Below, in pieces: positions 8,432 through 16,732 of a stretch of 64,000 nucleotides of DNA. Origin of the DNA: Azospirillum sp. 412522 (lineage in GTDB: Bacteria; Pseudomonadota; Alphaproteobacteria; Azospirillales; Azospirillaceae). Position 1 is the stretch's first letter. Each line of letters begins with the position of its first letter. The position numbers and the translations under genes are program-made. The stretch spans positions 159,819-223,818 of the forward strand of contig NZ_RWIJ01000004.1 in NCBI RefSeq assembly GCF_019805165.1, given 5' to 3'. The notes beneath the pieces are model-generated. The model did not search any database, had not been told where the DNA came from, and saw only the letters and a list, made by a program, of their open reading frames with translations.

Positions 8432-9172
8432 TCAGCCGGCGGCCTGCTGCTGCTGTACGCGGGGCGGCGGCGGGGGATTGCCTTCGGCGATCTCCTCCTG
8501 CGGGTCGCGCAGCACGTAACCGCGGCCCCACACCGTTTCGATGTAATTGTCGCCCTGGGTGGCGGCGGCCAGCTTCTTGCGCAGCTTGCAGACGAAGACG
8601 TCGATGATCTTCAGTTCCGGCTCGTCCATCCCGCCATACAGATGGTTCAGGAACATCTCCTTGGTCAGCGTCGTGCCCTTGCGCAGGCTCAACAACTCCA
8701 GGATGCCGTATTCCTTGCCGGTCAGGTGCAGCGGCGACTGGTCGACCTCCACCGTGCGGGTGTCGAGATTGACGGTCAGGCGGCCGGTGCGGATGATGCT
8801 GTCGGAATGGCCCTTCGACCGGCGGACGATGGCCTGGATGCGGGCGATCAGTTCGCGCTTGTCGAACGGTTTGGTCAGGTAATCGTCGGCGCCGAAGCCC
8901 AGGCCCTTGATCTTGTTGTCCATCTCGGTCAGGCCGGAGAGGATGAGGATCGGGGTGGTCACGCGTGCGGCGCGCAGGCGGCGAAGAACCTCGTACCCGT
9001 CGATGTCCGGCAACATCAGGTCGAGAATGATGATGTCGTAATCATAGAGCTTGCCGATCTCCAGCCCGTCTTCACCCAGGTCGGTAGAGTCGACGATGAA
9101 TCCTTCCGTGTTCAGCATCAGCTCGATGCTTTTGGCGACGGAGGAATCGTCTTCAACCAGCAGAACCCTCAT
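8432..9172 (-). CDS. ctrA: Cell-cycle/motility response regulator CtrA
   Basis: CtrA is an OmpR-type transcription factor that controls cell-cycle genes in Caulobacter and chiefly motility in many Rhodospirillales. The 246-residue protein has a receiver (1-120, acidic pocket EDD, phospho-acceptor Asp51 in [13 protein letters not shown], conserved KPFDKREL) and a winged-helix DNA-binding domain (about 125-225, with [12 protein letters not shown] and [11 protein letters not shown]). The tail is unusual: Pro- and Gln-rich, ending in AAG rather than the AA terminus that serves as the ClpXP signal in Caulobacter CtrA. It is divergent from fliI, with TTAA-type sites between them. Confidence 0.95.
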   Translation of the reverse strand: MRVLLVEDDSSVAKSIELMLNTEGFIVDSTDLGEDGLEIGKLYDYDIIILDLMLPDIDGYEVLRRLRAARVTTPILILSGLTEMDNKIKGLGFGADDYLTKPFDKRELIARIQAIVRRSKGHSDSIIRTGRLTVNLDTRTVEVDQSPLHLTGKEYGILELLSLRKGTTLTKEMFLNHLYGGMDEPELKIIDVFVCKLRKKLAAATQGDNYIETVWGRGYVLRDPQEEIAEGNPPPPPRVQQQQAAG

Positions 9173-9261
9173 GGCGATATCCCGACGTTTGATGGCGCGC
9201 TTTCGCTACCCGACCCCGGAAATGGTCCCCGATCCTTGATGACCGATTTCAACCACTCCGT

Positions 9262-9321
9262 TTACACAAGTTAACAGACGATTCAGCTTAACGCCAGTGC
9301 CAAGCGCTTACACAACGTTAA
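9262..9321. promoter_or_regulatory. ctrA-fliI divergent control region with CtrA-like sites
   Basis: The 254-bp gap between ctrA and fliI has five TTAA tetramers. One forms TTAA-N7-TTCA (9271-9285), a one-mismatch CtrA box. A near-repeat TTACACAA, one or two bases, TTAA occurs twice (9262-9274 and 9308-9321). These are candidates for CtrA autoregulation and control of fliI. The site assignment is by eye. Confidence 0.45.
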
Positions 9322-9426
9322 TCCTTCCATCGCAAGATGCGATCATGGTGGTTAACGTCGCCCCCGTCCACAGAACTACCCCTTAATAGGAGCGCCCCCC
9401 GTCTTGGGGGTGTCGGTATCCGATCC

Positions 9427-10764
9427 ATGCAGTTCGATATCGAACAGTTGATCCGCGACATCGGCCAGATCCCGGACCGCAGCCGCTACGGCCGCGTCAC
9501 CGCGGTCTCCGGCCTGATGGTGGAGGTCGGCGGGATCGAGAAGGAGCTGTCGGTCGGCGGACGCTGCATCGTCGAGACGCGTGACCGCCGCCAGGTCCCG
9601 TGCGAGGTGGTGGGCTTCCGCCAGGGCCGGGCGCTCGCCATGCCGTTCGGCGCGCTGGACGGGGTGGGGCTGGGTTGCCGGGCGCTGGTGGCGGGCGACC
9701 AGGCGCAGATCTTCCCCACCGACGCCTGGCTGGGCCGGGTTGTCAACGCGCTGGGCGAGCCGGTGGACGGCAAGGGGCCGCTGCCCAAGGGGCCGCAGGG
9801 CACGCCGATCCGCAACACCCCGCCCAACGCGCATTCGCGCGCCCGGGTGGGCGGGAAGCTCGACCTGGGCATCCGCGCCGTCAACGCCTTCCTCACCTGC
9901 TGCCGCGGCCAGCGCATGGGCATCTTCGCCGGATCGGGCGTCGGCAAATCGTCGGTCATGTCGATGCTGGCGCGTTTCTCCGCCGCCGAGGTCGCGGTGA
10001 TCGGGCTGATTGGCGAACGCGGACGCGAATTGCAGGAGTTCATCACCGAGGATCTGGGCGAGGAGGGGCTGGCCCGCAGCGTCGTCGTCTGCGCCACGTC
10101 GGACGAGGCGCCGCTGATGCGCAAGCAGGCGGCCTACATGACGCTGGCGGTGGCCGAACATTTCCGCGACCAGGGCCGCGACGTGCTGTGCATGATGGAC
10201 AGCGTCACCCGCTTCGCCATGGCCCAGCGCGAGATCGGCCTGTCGGCCGGCGAGCCGCCGACGACCAAGGGCTATCCGCCGACCGTCTTCGCCGAGCTGC
10301 CGCGCCTGCTGGAGCGCGCAGGGCCGGGTCCGGTGGGGTCCGGCACCATCACCGGCCTGTTCACCGTGCTGGTGGACGGCGACGACCACAACGAACCGAT
10401 CGCCGACGCCGTGCGCGGTATCCTGGACGGCCACATCGTGATGGAACGCCAGATCGGCGAGCGCGGGCGCTACCCCGCCATCAACATCCTGCGCAGCGTG
10501 TCGCGCACCATGCCCGGCTGCAACACGGCCAACGAGAACGAACTGGTCGGCTATGCCCGGCGCCTGCTGTCCTCCTACGACAACATGGCCGAGATGATCC
10601 GGCTGGGCGCCTACCGCCGCGGCACCGACCCGCAGGTGGACGAGGCGATCCACTACCAGCCGGCGCTGGAAGCTTTCCTGAAGCAGGGCAAACGCGAGGC
10701 CACCGATCTGGAGACCAGCTACGCCATGCTCGCTGAAATCTTTGGGGTGCAGTGGCCGCAATGA
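9427..10764 (+). CDS. fliI: Flagellum-specific ATPase FliI
   Basis: FliI is the hexameric ATPase that energises the flagellar type III export apparatus at the cytoplasmic face. The 445-residue protein shows the F1-beta-like fold: an N-terminal beta-barrel (1-95), Walker A (AGSGVGKSS), the Walker B region (CMMDSVTRF), the conserved [11 protein letters not shown] loop and GERGR segments. The length is normal. The start at 9427 is chosen because family sequence begins at MQFDIEQL; the 30 codons upstream are not conserved-looking. The stop overlaps the fliJ start by ATGA. Confidence 0.95.
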   Translation: MQFDIEQLIRDIGQIPDRSRYGRVTAVSGLMVEVGGIEKELSVGGRCIVETRDRRQVPCEVVGFRQGRALAMPFGALDGVGLGCRALVAGDQAQIFPTDAWLGRVVNALGEPVDGKGPLPKGPQGTPIRNTPPNAHSRARVGGKLDLGIRAVNAFLTCCRGQRMGIFAGSGVGKSSVMSMLARFSAAEVAVIGLIGERGRELQEFITEDLGEEGLARSVVVCATSDEAPLMRKQAAYMTLAVAEHFRDQGRDVLCMMDSVTRFAMAQREIGLSAGEPPTTKGYPPTVFAELPRLLERAGPGPVGSGTITGLFTVLVDGDDHNEPIADAVRGILDGHIVMERQIGERGRYPAINILRSVSRTMPGCNTANENELVGYARRLLSSYDNMAEMIRLGAYRRGTDPQVDEAIHYQPALEAFLKQGKREATDLETSYAMLAEIFGVQWPQ

Positions 10765-11195
10765 GCCTGAAGACGATCATCCGCCTGCAGAAGCTGCAAC
10801 TGGACGAGAAGCGTCGCGTCCTGGCGGAACTCCACACGCTGGCCGACCGGCTGCGCAACGAGATCGAGAAGGTGAAGCAGGAGATCACGCACGAACAGGA
10901 AACGGTGCGCGACGATTTCTCGGTCTCCTTCACCTATTCCAACTTCGCCCAGGCGGCGATGGAGCGCGGCCGCAAGCTGGGCGAGTCGCTGGGGCAGGTT
11001 GAGGCGCAGATCAACATCGCCACCGACGAGATGGCCGAAGCCTTCCAGGAATTGAAGCGCTACGAGCTTGCGGAAGAGGAGCGGCTGAAGCGCGAGCGCG
11101 ACAAGCAGAAGCGCAAGGAGGCCGCGATGCTGGACGAAACGGCGCTGGTCGGCTTCCGGCGCCGGCAGGCGGAGGAGGAGGCGGCCGGGGGGTGA
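10761..11195 (+). CDS. fliJ: Flagellar export chaperone/stalk protein FliJ
   Basis: A 144-residue, highly charged protein predicted to be almost entirely coiled coil (heptads such as [16 protein letters not shown] and [17 protein letters not shown]). FliJ forms the central stalk of the FliI ring, like the gamma subunit of F1, and escorts export chaperones. Sequence conservation in this family is low, so the call rests on coiled-coil character, length and the ATGA overlap with fliI. Confidence 0.88.
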   Translation: MSLKTIIRLQKLQLDEKRRVLAELHTLADRLRNEIEKVKQEITHEQETVRDDFSVSFTYSNFAQAAMERGRKLGESLGQVEAQINIATDEMAEAFQELKRYELAEEERLKRERDKQKRKEAAMLDETALVGFRRRQAEEEAAGG

Positions 11196-11211
11196 AAGAG
11201 GCGGCCGTTTC

Positions 11212-11239
11212 GTCGAAGCGCTCAGGTCGAAGCGCTCAG
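11212..11239. repeat. Tandem 14-bp duplication
   Basis: GTCGAAGCGCTCAG occurs twice head to tail between fliJ and the convergent gene. The second copy supplies the stop codon of the minus-strand gene (11236). Confidence 0.8.
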
Positions 11240-11835
11240 ACGGTTACCGAAACCAGCCCTCCCGGCGATCCGCCATAGGATCCGGCTGCTGCGGCAGGGG
11301 TGACGCTGCCGGTCGTTGACGCGGCGCCGCTGGAACCCGCCGTTCCGTTGCTGCCAGTGGCGCTTGAGCCGGTGGTGTTCGAGAAGGAAATGCCGGCGGA
11401 AGCACCGGAAGACACGCTGGACTGCCTGGAGCCGCTTGCCGCCGGGGTATGGCCGGAAGCCGATGCCGCTCCCGCCCCATTGGAATCGGTCGCCGATCCG
11501 CTCGAGCCGGCCTGTCTCGCCGCCGATTTCCGCTCGTCCTCCTGGGCGAGGCGGCTGGCGGTACGGCGGTATTCCTCGACCACGCGCTGGGAGGGGATCT
11601 GGTCCTGGGTTTCGCCGGTGTCGAAATCGCGGAAATAGAGAACAGCGACCCGCGCGCCCTGGTCATAGCGCAGGAAGGGGCTGATGAAGCCCGCACCGGA
11701 GGCTTTTTCCGCCTCGCTGTTCGTGGCAGTGCCGGCACCTTCGGCTGGAATCGATGCGGGAGCGGCACCGGTCTCCGTCGGCTGGTAAGCCGCCGGGCGG
11801 TTTGCCGTCGTGCTGGAAACGCCACGGATTTCCAT
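11236..11835 (-). CDS. Hypothetical protein with FlaG-like core
   Basis: A 199-residue protein of low complexity rich in Ala, Ser, Gly and Thr. Its only structured-looking part is at about 55-95: ARVAVLYFRDFDTGETQDQIP followed by a short helix (RVVEEYRRTA). That pattern, a strand, an acidic turn and then IP before a helix, resembles the FlaG family (…D..TGE.I.QIP), but this is a visual similarity only. A GGGAGG site lies six bases before the ATG. Its position beside fliI-fliJ is compatible with a flagellar accessory role. No signal peptide is apparent. Confidence 0.55.
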   Translation of the reverse strand: MEIRGVSSTTANRPAAYQPTETGAAPASIPAEGAGTATNSEAEKASGAGFISPFLRYDQGARVAVLYFRDFDTGETQDQIPSQRVVEEYRRTASRLAQEDERKSAARQAGSSGSATDSNGAGAASASGHTPAASGSRQSSVSSGASAGISFSNTTGSSATGSNGTAGSSGAASTTGSVTPAAAAGSYGGSPGGLVSVTV

Positions 11836-11948
11836 CGGTGCCTCCCGCGCTTCTTGCCTGCCTCAGGCAATGGCCTTGAGGCAGCCCTTTGCCGGGTGCT
11901 GCCCCGCTTCGCTCTCCCCGCCGCCCCGATGCTGCGACCCCTTCCGGT

Positions 11949-12179
11949 TCAGACCGTGATGTTCAGGGTCTGGCCGCGGGTGGGGGTGGTGTTGCCGCCG
12001 CTGGAGCCGCTCTGGACGTTCTGCGCTTCCTGCTGGCGGCGGGTGCGCTCGTCCTGATCCTCCTGCGCGGACTCCACCTGCGAGGTGGACCGCTGAGCCG
12101 CGGCCGGGCCGCTGCTGAGCGGGGTGACGTAAGGCTGCTGCTGATAGCCGCCGATACCACCGATGCTGCCGACGCCCAT
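11949..12179 (-). CDS. Small hypothetical protein beside flagellar genes
   Basis: A 76-residue protein starting MGVGSIGGIGGYQQQP, followed by a Gln/Glu/Arg-rich helix (VESAQEDQDERTRRQQEAQN) and a Gly/Thr tail ending GQTLNITV. No family is recognised. The ATG at 12179 is preferred over an upstream one because of a GGAGGAG site seven bases before it. It lies upstream of the FlaG-like gene on the same strand (113-bp gap). Both end in a short hydrophobic beta-like tail (LNITV and LVSVTV), hinting at related use, for example in the flagellar rod or hook, but this is weak. Confidence 0.5.
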   Translation of the reverse strand: MGVGSIGGIGGYQQQPYVTPLSSGPAAAQRSTSQVESAQEDQDERTRRQQEAQNVQSGSSGGNTTPTRGQTLNITV

Positions 12180-12388
12180 GATCGCTCCTCCCGCCGCTGG
12201 TGCGACGTTTCCTGGACCAGCCGGCTGACGATGCAGGGATACGGTCATGGAGACCGATGTGCTGGGGCCCGGCTTTACCCCAACTAGGCAAATTTTGCCT
12301 GATCGGAAGGGTTAGCGCCAGCGAAATCGCGCGGTTGGAGAGGCTTTGTTGAGAATGTCAACGATCAAAGTCACTTATAAGGAAAGGA

Positions 12389-13381
12389 TCACAACTCCTC
12401 TTCCACAATGCTCCCGGCTCCGGCAACCTGGACTGTGGCTTCCGTCGGCGACTCGGAATTGCGCCACAGGGCGGCCTCGACCGCCAGCGTCCAGAAGTTC
12501 TCGGCCGCCTTGCTCTGGCGCGCGCGGGGGCGGACCAGCCGGATCTGCACCGGCACGGTCCAGCGTTCGTCGCCGGCCGGCGCCCCGGCCCGGACAAGGG
12601 AACCGCGGGCCAGATCCTCGACGATCAGGCTTTCCGGCAGCCACGCCACCCCGCGCCCGTCGCGCGCCAGCGTGCGCAGCACCGCCGCCAGATGGGAGGT
12701 GAAGACGGTGTCGAGCACGCCCGGCAACGGATGCACCGCCCGCACCGCCTCCAGGATGCGGCCCATGCCGGATTCGCGGCTGTAGGACAGGTGCGGCAGC
12801 GGCGCGCCTTCACCGTCCGCCAGCCTGTGGCGCGGCCGCCCGCCGGCATCGGGCGCGGTTACCGCCAGCAGCCGGTCGCCGCCGATGACGACGGAGCGGA
12901 AAGACTCGGCGTCCAGCCGGCCGGCCGCCGCCGGATGGGCGTGGCAGAGCAGGAACTGCGCCTGTCCGGCCAGCATCAGCCGCTCGCAGGCCTCCATGCT
13001 GTCCGACGACAGGGTGATGGCGCCCAGCCTTGCGCGGGCCTCCAGCGTTCGCAGCCAGGAGGGGAAGAAGGTCAGCGACAGCGCGTGGGTGGCGGCGAAG
13101 CGCAGGGTCGCGGCCTCCGACTGGGCGGCGAGCCGGGCTTCCTCGCGGCCTTGCAGCAGGCGGCGCACGGTCTCGTCGGCGAAGGGGCGGAAGCGGCGCC
13201 CGGCCTCCGTCAGGGTCACCGGCTGGGCGCTGCGGTCGAACAGCGGGGTGCCGGCCCAATCCTCCAGCGCGCGGATGCGGCGGCTGAAGGCCGGCTGGGT
13301 CAGGTGGCGCGCATCGGCGGCGCGGGAGAAATTGCCGCAATCCACCAGCGCCAGGAAATCGTCGAGCCAGGAAAGTTCCAT
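12389..13381 (-). CDS. LysR-type transcriptional regulator
   Basis: A 330-residue LysR-family protein with an N-terminal winged helix-turn-helix (about 1-60, FLALVDCGNFSRAAD...LTQPAFSRRIRALE) and a substrate-binding domain (90-300). The start at 13381 gives the usual LysR beginning MELSWLDDFLAL; the open frame extends another 47 codons without family features. It is divergent from the tartrate dehydratase gene, the standard arrangement for a LysR activator of its neighbour, with D-tartrate or a related diacid as the likely inducer. The effector is inferred from context only. Confidence 0.88.
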   Translation of the reverse strand: MELSWLDDFLALVDCGNFSRAADARHLTQPAFSRRIRALEDWAGTPLFDRSAQPVTLTEAGRRFRPFADETVRRLLQGREEARLAAQSEAATLRFAATHALSLTFFPSWLRTLEARARLGAITLSSDSMEACERLMLAGQAQFLLCHAHPAAAGRLDAESFRSVVIGGDRLLAVTAPDAGGRPRHRLADGEGAPLPHLSYSRESGMGRILEAVRAVHPLPGVLDTVFTSHLAAVLRTLARDGRGVAWLPESLIVEDLARGSLVRAGAPAGDERWTVPVQIRLVRPRARQSKAAENFWTLAVEAALWRNSESPTEATVQVAGAGSIVEEEL

Positions 13382-13436
13382 CGCCCAATCTTCGTCACGT
13401 CTGCCGGGCCGGCTTCCCGCAACCCTATGCCGAATC

Positions 13437-13447
13437 CGCATGATGCG
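13437..13447. promoter_or_regulatory. Candidate LysR operator
   Basis: The 11-bp palindrome CGCATGATGCG sits in the 152-bp divergent gap, 55 bp from the regulator start and 86 bp from tarD. The position suits a LysR recognition site. Assignment is by symmetry only. Confidence 0.4.
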
Positions 13448-13533
13448 TTCCGACCTTGGCATTGGCCCGGCGGCCCGCAACATCCCTACAGTGCCGGCAC
13501 GAAACGCGCCACCACGCTGCAAGGGGAACCGCC

Positions 13534-14706
13534 ATGCGCATCGTCGAAATCCGCGAGCAGACCGCCGGCATCAAGTCCGACATCGCCAACGCCTTCATCG
13601 ATTTCAGCCAGATGACGTGCAGCGTCGTCGCGGTGGTCACCGACGTGGTGCGCGACGGCAAGCCGGTGATCGGATACGGCTTCAATTCGAACGGCCGTTA
13701 TGCCGCGGGCGGGCTCCTTCGCGAGCGCTTCATTCCGCGGCTGATGTCGGCGGCGCCCGACAGCCTGCTGGACGACAGCGGCGAGAACCTGGACCCGTTC
13801 CGGATCTGGGCCCGGCTGATGACCAACGAGAAGCCGGGCGGCCACGGTGAACGCTCGGTCGCCGTCGGCACCATCGACATGGCGGTGTGGGATGCCGTGG
13901 CGAAGATCGCCGGCGTGCCGCTCTACCGCCTGCTGGCCGACCGCTTCCGCGGCGGGGTGGCCGACGACAGCGTGTGGGTCTATGCCGCCGGCGGCTACTA
14001 CTATCCCGGCAAGGACGTGACGGCGCTGCAGGATGAGATGCGCAGCTACCGCGACCGCGGCTACAAGGTCGTGAAGATGAAGATCGGCGGCGCCCCGCTT
14101 GAAGACGATCTGCGCCGCATCGATGCCGTGCTGGAAGTGGTCGGGTCGGGCGAGAACCTGTGCGTCGACGCCAACGGCCGCTTCGACCTCAAGACCGCCA
14201 TCGCCTATGCGGAGGCGCTGAAGCCCTACGGCCTGTTCTGGTACGAGGAGGCCGGCGATCCGCTGGACTATGCGCTGCAGGCCGAACTCGCCAACCATTA
14301 CGACCGCCCGATGGCGACCGGCGAGAACCTGTTCTCCCACCAGGACGCCCGCAACCTGATCCGGCATGGCGGCATGCGGCCAGACCGCGACTGGCTGCAG
14401 TTCGACTGCGCGCTCAGCTATGGTCTGGTCGAGTATCTGCGCACGCTGGAGATGCTGAAGGACAATGGCTGGTCCAGCCGGCGTGTGGTTCCGCATGGCG
14501 GGCACCAGATGTCGCTGAACATCGCCGCCGGTCTTCATCTGGGTGGCAATGAATCCTACCCCGACGTCTTCAAGCCCTTCTGCGGCTTCGCCGACGGTAT
14601 CGCAGTGGAAGATGGCCGGGTGCGCCTGCCCGATCTTCCCGGCGTCGGATTCGAAGCGAAGTCGGAACTGTTCGCGACGATGAGCGGACTGCTGGAGACC
14701 CGGTAA
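13534..14706 (+). CDS. tarD: D(-)-tartrate dehydratase, enolase superfamily
   Basis: Predicted to dehydrate D-tartrate to oxaloacetate with Mg2+. The 390-residue protein matches, as I recall it, the characterised Bradyrhizobium TarD along most of its length. Shared segments include GYGFNSNGRY, NEKPGGHGERSVAVGTIDMA, YAAGGYYYPGK and the catalytic lysine region KMKIGG. The metal ligands are in VDANGRF, YEEAGDP and TGENLF, and the catalytic His is in PHGGHQM. The N-terminal capping domain is at about 1-130 and the barrel at 140-360. The ATG at 13534 follows an AAGGGG site. A divergent LysR gene is its likely regulator. Confidence 0.88.
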   Translation: MRIVEIREQTAGIKSDIANAFIDFSQMTCSVVAVVTDVVRDGKPVIGYGFNSNGRYAAGGLLRERFIPRLMSAAPDSLLDDSGENLDPFRIWARLMTNEKPGGHGERSVAVGTIDMAVWDAVAKIAGVPLYRLLADRFRGGVADDSVWVYAAGGYYYPGKDVTALQDEMRSYRDRGYKVVKMKIGGAPLEDDLRRIDAVLEVVGSGENLCVDANGRFDLKTAIAYAEALKPYGLFWYEEAGDPLDYALQAELANHYDRPMATGENLFSHQDARNLIRHGGMRPDRDWLQFDCALSYGLVEYLRTLEMLKDNGWSSRRVVPHGGHQMSLNIAAGLHLGGNESYPDVFKPFCGFADGIAVEDGRVRLPDLPGVGFEAKSELFATMSGLLETR

Positions 14707-14824
14707 GGCCGCTCAAGGTCCAGGTCCGGACCTGTTCCATTGGGAGACGCGGCTGCCAATGTTCGATTCGGCCATTGACCGAGCGCTTTACTGTGTCAAT
14801 CTGTTGGTGGTCGCAACGTTTCAG

Positions 14825-14838
14825 AAAGGAGGTGATCC
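14825..14838 (+). promoter_or_regulatory. Extended ribosome binding site fully complementary to the 16S tail
   Basis: AAAGGAGGTGATCC is complementary over all 14 bases to the 3' end of 16S rRNA. The GGAGG core is seven bases from the ATG at 14840. This decides the start of the small exported protein. Confidence 0.85.
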
Positions 14839-14839
14839 A

Positions 14840-15019
14840 ATGTCTCATGGAGCCAGTCCGGTCGTCGCCGCATTGTTCGGTCTCGCCACTCTCCTGACGG
14901 CGGGGATCGCCAACGCGGACTGTTCGCCCAACCACAGCGCGAGCGCATCTCCGCCGCCGGCCTCCAGCACCGTCGGATCGGCCGGAACGCCGGCGCCCAG
15001 CACCACGCGCGGCGGGTGA
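14840..15019 (+). CDS. Small exported hypothetical protein
   Basis: A 59-residue precursor. The first 26 residues form a typical Sec signal peptide (hydrophobic VVAALFGLATLLTAGIA, then ANA-DC as the likely cleavage point). The mature part is only about 32 residues, with one Cys near its N terminus and a Ser/Pro/Ala/Thr-rich disordered tail. No family is recognised. Translation should be strong, given the perfectly extended ribosome binding site. It stands alone between tarD and a terminator. Confidence 0.6.
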   Translation: MSHGASPVVAALFGLATLLTAGIANADCSPNHSASASPPPASSTVGSAGTPAPSTTRGG

Positions 15020-15071
15020 CGGCCTAACGTTGATGGCCGAACGCTGACGACCAGGAAACGCCCATGCATGG

Positions 15072-15108
15072 AAACGGGTCGCCCCTCACCGGGCGGCCCG
15101 TTTCTTTT
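15072..15108 (+). terminator. Intrinsic terminator
   Basis: Arms AAACGGGTCGCCC (15072-15084) and GGGCGGCCCGTTT (15091-15103) pair with one G-T wobble around a six-base loop and are followed by CTTTT. It ends the transcript of the small exported protein. Confidence 0.8.
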
Positions 15109-15283
15109 GTGCTGGGAAGCAATGGAATCAGGTTGTGGGATATCCTATCCGAAAAATGCCTCGGGGATGAATTTTTATTGCTTTTCCGTATAGTGGTAGA
15201 CCCTATATTGAAATTTTTAACAATCCTCTGCCACCATCGCGCGTGAAACCTCGATATTGGTTCGGGGCGTGTTGGAGGGCAAG

Positions 15284-15838
15284 ATGGATCATTCGACCGG
15301 TCATCACCATGGCTGCTGCCAGGGCGAACACAGCTCGCGCCGCGGGTTTCTGAAGCTGGCGACTTTGGGCGCCGGCGTGACGTTGATGGCGCCGATGATG
15401 ATGAGCCGCCCGGCCCGGGCCGGCAGCGTCGACACGCTTCTGCTGTCCTGCATGGACTATCGCCTGATGGGCCATGTCGCCGGCTACATGAACGCCCGCA
15501 ACATGCAGGCGAACTACGACCACGTCATCCTGGCCGGCGCCAGCCTGGGCGCGCTGACCGACAAGAAGCCGGCCTGGGGCGATGCCTTCTGGGACCATGT
15601 CGCCGTAGCCAAGGAGCTGCACCACATCAAGCGCCTGATCGTCATGGATCACCGCGACTGCGGCGCCTACAAGGTTTTCCTCGGCATGGACCTGTCGCCC
15701 GATCCGGCGAAGGAGTCCGAAGTGCATGGCCAGTATCTGGGCAAGCTGAAGACGATGGTCAGGGAACGCCACCCGGACCTCGAGGTCGAACTGCTGCTGA
15801 TGGGCCTGGACGGCAAGGTCGAGAAGCTGGCGGCGTAA
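15284..15838 (+). CDS. Tat-exported beta-carbonic-anhydrase-like protein
   Basis: A 184-residue protein. The N terminus has a His/Cys cluster (GHHHGCC) and a twin-arginine signal (SSRRGFLKLATLGAG, cleavage near ARAG), so it should be exported folded. The mature domain has the beta-carbonic-anhydrase zinc and catalytic signatures: CMDYR (Cys-x-Asp-x-Arg) and HRDCGAYK (His-x2-Cys). It is shorter than classical beta enzymes (about 200-230 after the signal) and may be a reduced relative. The start at 15284 follows a GGAGG site; a TTG further upstream is less likely. Carbonate chemistry in the periplasm is inferred and has not been shown for this subgroup. Confidence 0.75.
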   Translation: MDHSTGHHHGCCQGEHSSRRGFLKLATLGAGVTLMAPMMMSRPARAGSVDTLLLSCMDYRLMGHVAGYMNARNMQANYDHVILAGASLGALTDKKPAWGDAFWDHVAVAKELHHIKRLIVMDHRDCGAYKVFLGMDLSPDPAKESEVHGQYLGKLKTMVRERHPDLEVELLLMGLDGKVEKLAA

Positions 15839-15845
15839 TCATTCA

Positions 15846-15886
15846 AAAAAGCCCCTTCCCGCTGTCAAGACGAGAAGGGGCTTTTT
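15846..15886. terminator. Bidirectional terminator between convergent genes
   Basis: AAAAAGCCCCTTC and GAAGGGGCTTTTT form a perfect stem. It serves the carbonic-anhydrase-like gene on the plus strand and nadC on the minus strand. Confidence 0.9.
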
Positions 15887-15898
15887 GATTGCCTTCCC

Positions 15899-16732
15899 TC
15901 ACATGTCCAGCCCAAGATCCAGGTTCGGGGCGCTATGGGTCAGCCAGCCGCAGCTGATCATGTCGACGCCGGTCTCCGCGATGGCGCGGACGGTGGCGAG
16001 CGTGACGTTCCCCGACGCCTCGGTCAGCAGACGCCCATCGACCATCCGCACCGCGCGGTGCAGCGTGTCCGGGTCCATGTTGTCGAGCAGCACGACATCG
16101 ACCGGCAGGCCCAGCAGCTCGTCCAGCTGGTCGAGCGTGTCCACCTCCACCTCCACCTTCACCATGTGGCCGATGGCGGCGCGGACGCGCTCCACCGCCG
16201 GACGGACGCCGCCGGCGACGGCGATGTGGTTGTCCTTGATCAGCACGGCGTCATCCAGCCCGAAGCGGTGATTGAAGCCGCCGCCCAGCTTCACCGCATG
16301 CTTTTCCAGCACGCGCAGGCCGGGGGTGGTCTTGCGGGTGCAGACGATGCGGGCCTTCGTGCCCTCCACCTCGCGGACCAGGCTGCGGGTGGCGGTGGCG
16401 ATGCCGGACAGCCGGCCCATCAGGTTCAGCGCCGTCCGCTCCGCCGTCAGCAGGGCGCGGGCCTTGCCGGTCAGGGTGGCGATGGTGCCGCCGGGAGGGA
16501 CGTCTTCGCCGTCGGTCCGCTCCACCGTCACCGAGATGCCGGGATCGAGCAGGCGGAAGGCGATCAGCGCCGCCTCCAGCCCGGCGACGCGGCCGTCCTT
16601 GCGGGCGGCGATGCGGGCGGTCGCCACCGCGTCGGCCGGGATGATGCTGTCGGTGGTGATGTCGCCGGCCCGGCCCAGATCCTCCGCCAGGGCGGCGCGG
16701 ACGATGGGCTCGACGGTCAGAGGATGCAGCAT
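15899..16732 (-). CDS. nadC: Nicotinate-nucleotide pyrophosphorylase (carboxylating)
   Basis: NadC converts quinolinate and PRPP to nicotinate mononucleotide, the third step of de novo NAD synthesis. The 277-residue protein has the N-terminal domain ([16 protein letters not shown]) and the barrel with the quinolinate and PRPP site residues in [23 protein letters not shown] and LIKDNHI. The length is normal. The ATG at 16732 overlaps the end of nadB by 16 bp, and the frame open upstream of it is a nadB shadow. It is the last gene of nadA-nadB-nadC. Confidence 0.95.
   Translation of the reverse strand: MLHPLTVEPIVRAALAEDLGRAGDITTDSIIPADAVATARIAARKDGRVAGLEAALIAFRLLDPGISVTVERTDGEDVPPGGTIATLTGKARALLTAERTALNLMGRLSGIATATRSLVREVEGTKARIVCTRKTTPGLRVLEKHAVKLGGGFNHRFGLDDAVLIKDNHIAVAGGVRPAVERVRAAIGHMVKVEVEVDTLDQLDELLGLPVDVVLLDNMDPDTLHRAVRMVDGRLLTEASGNVTLATVRAIAETGVDMISCGWLTHSAPNLDLGLDM

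Noticed and set aside
14825..14838. Possible fragment of a 16S rRNA gene
   Set aside because: Only the complement of the 14-base tail is present; it sits at the ideal distance from an ATG and acts as a ribosome binding site.
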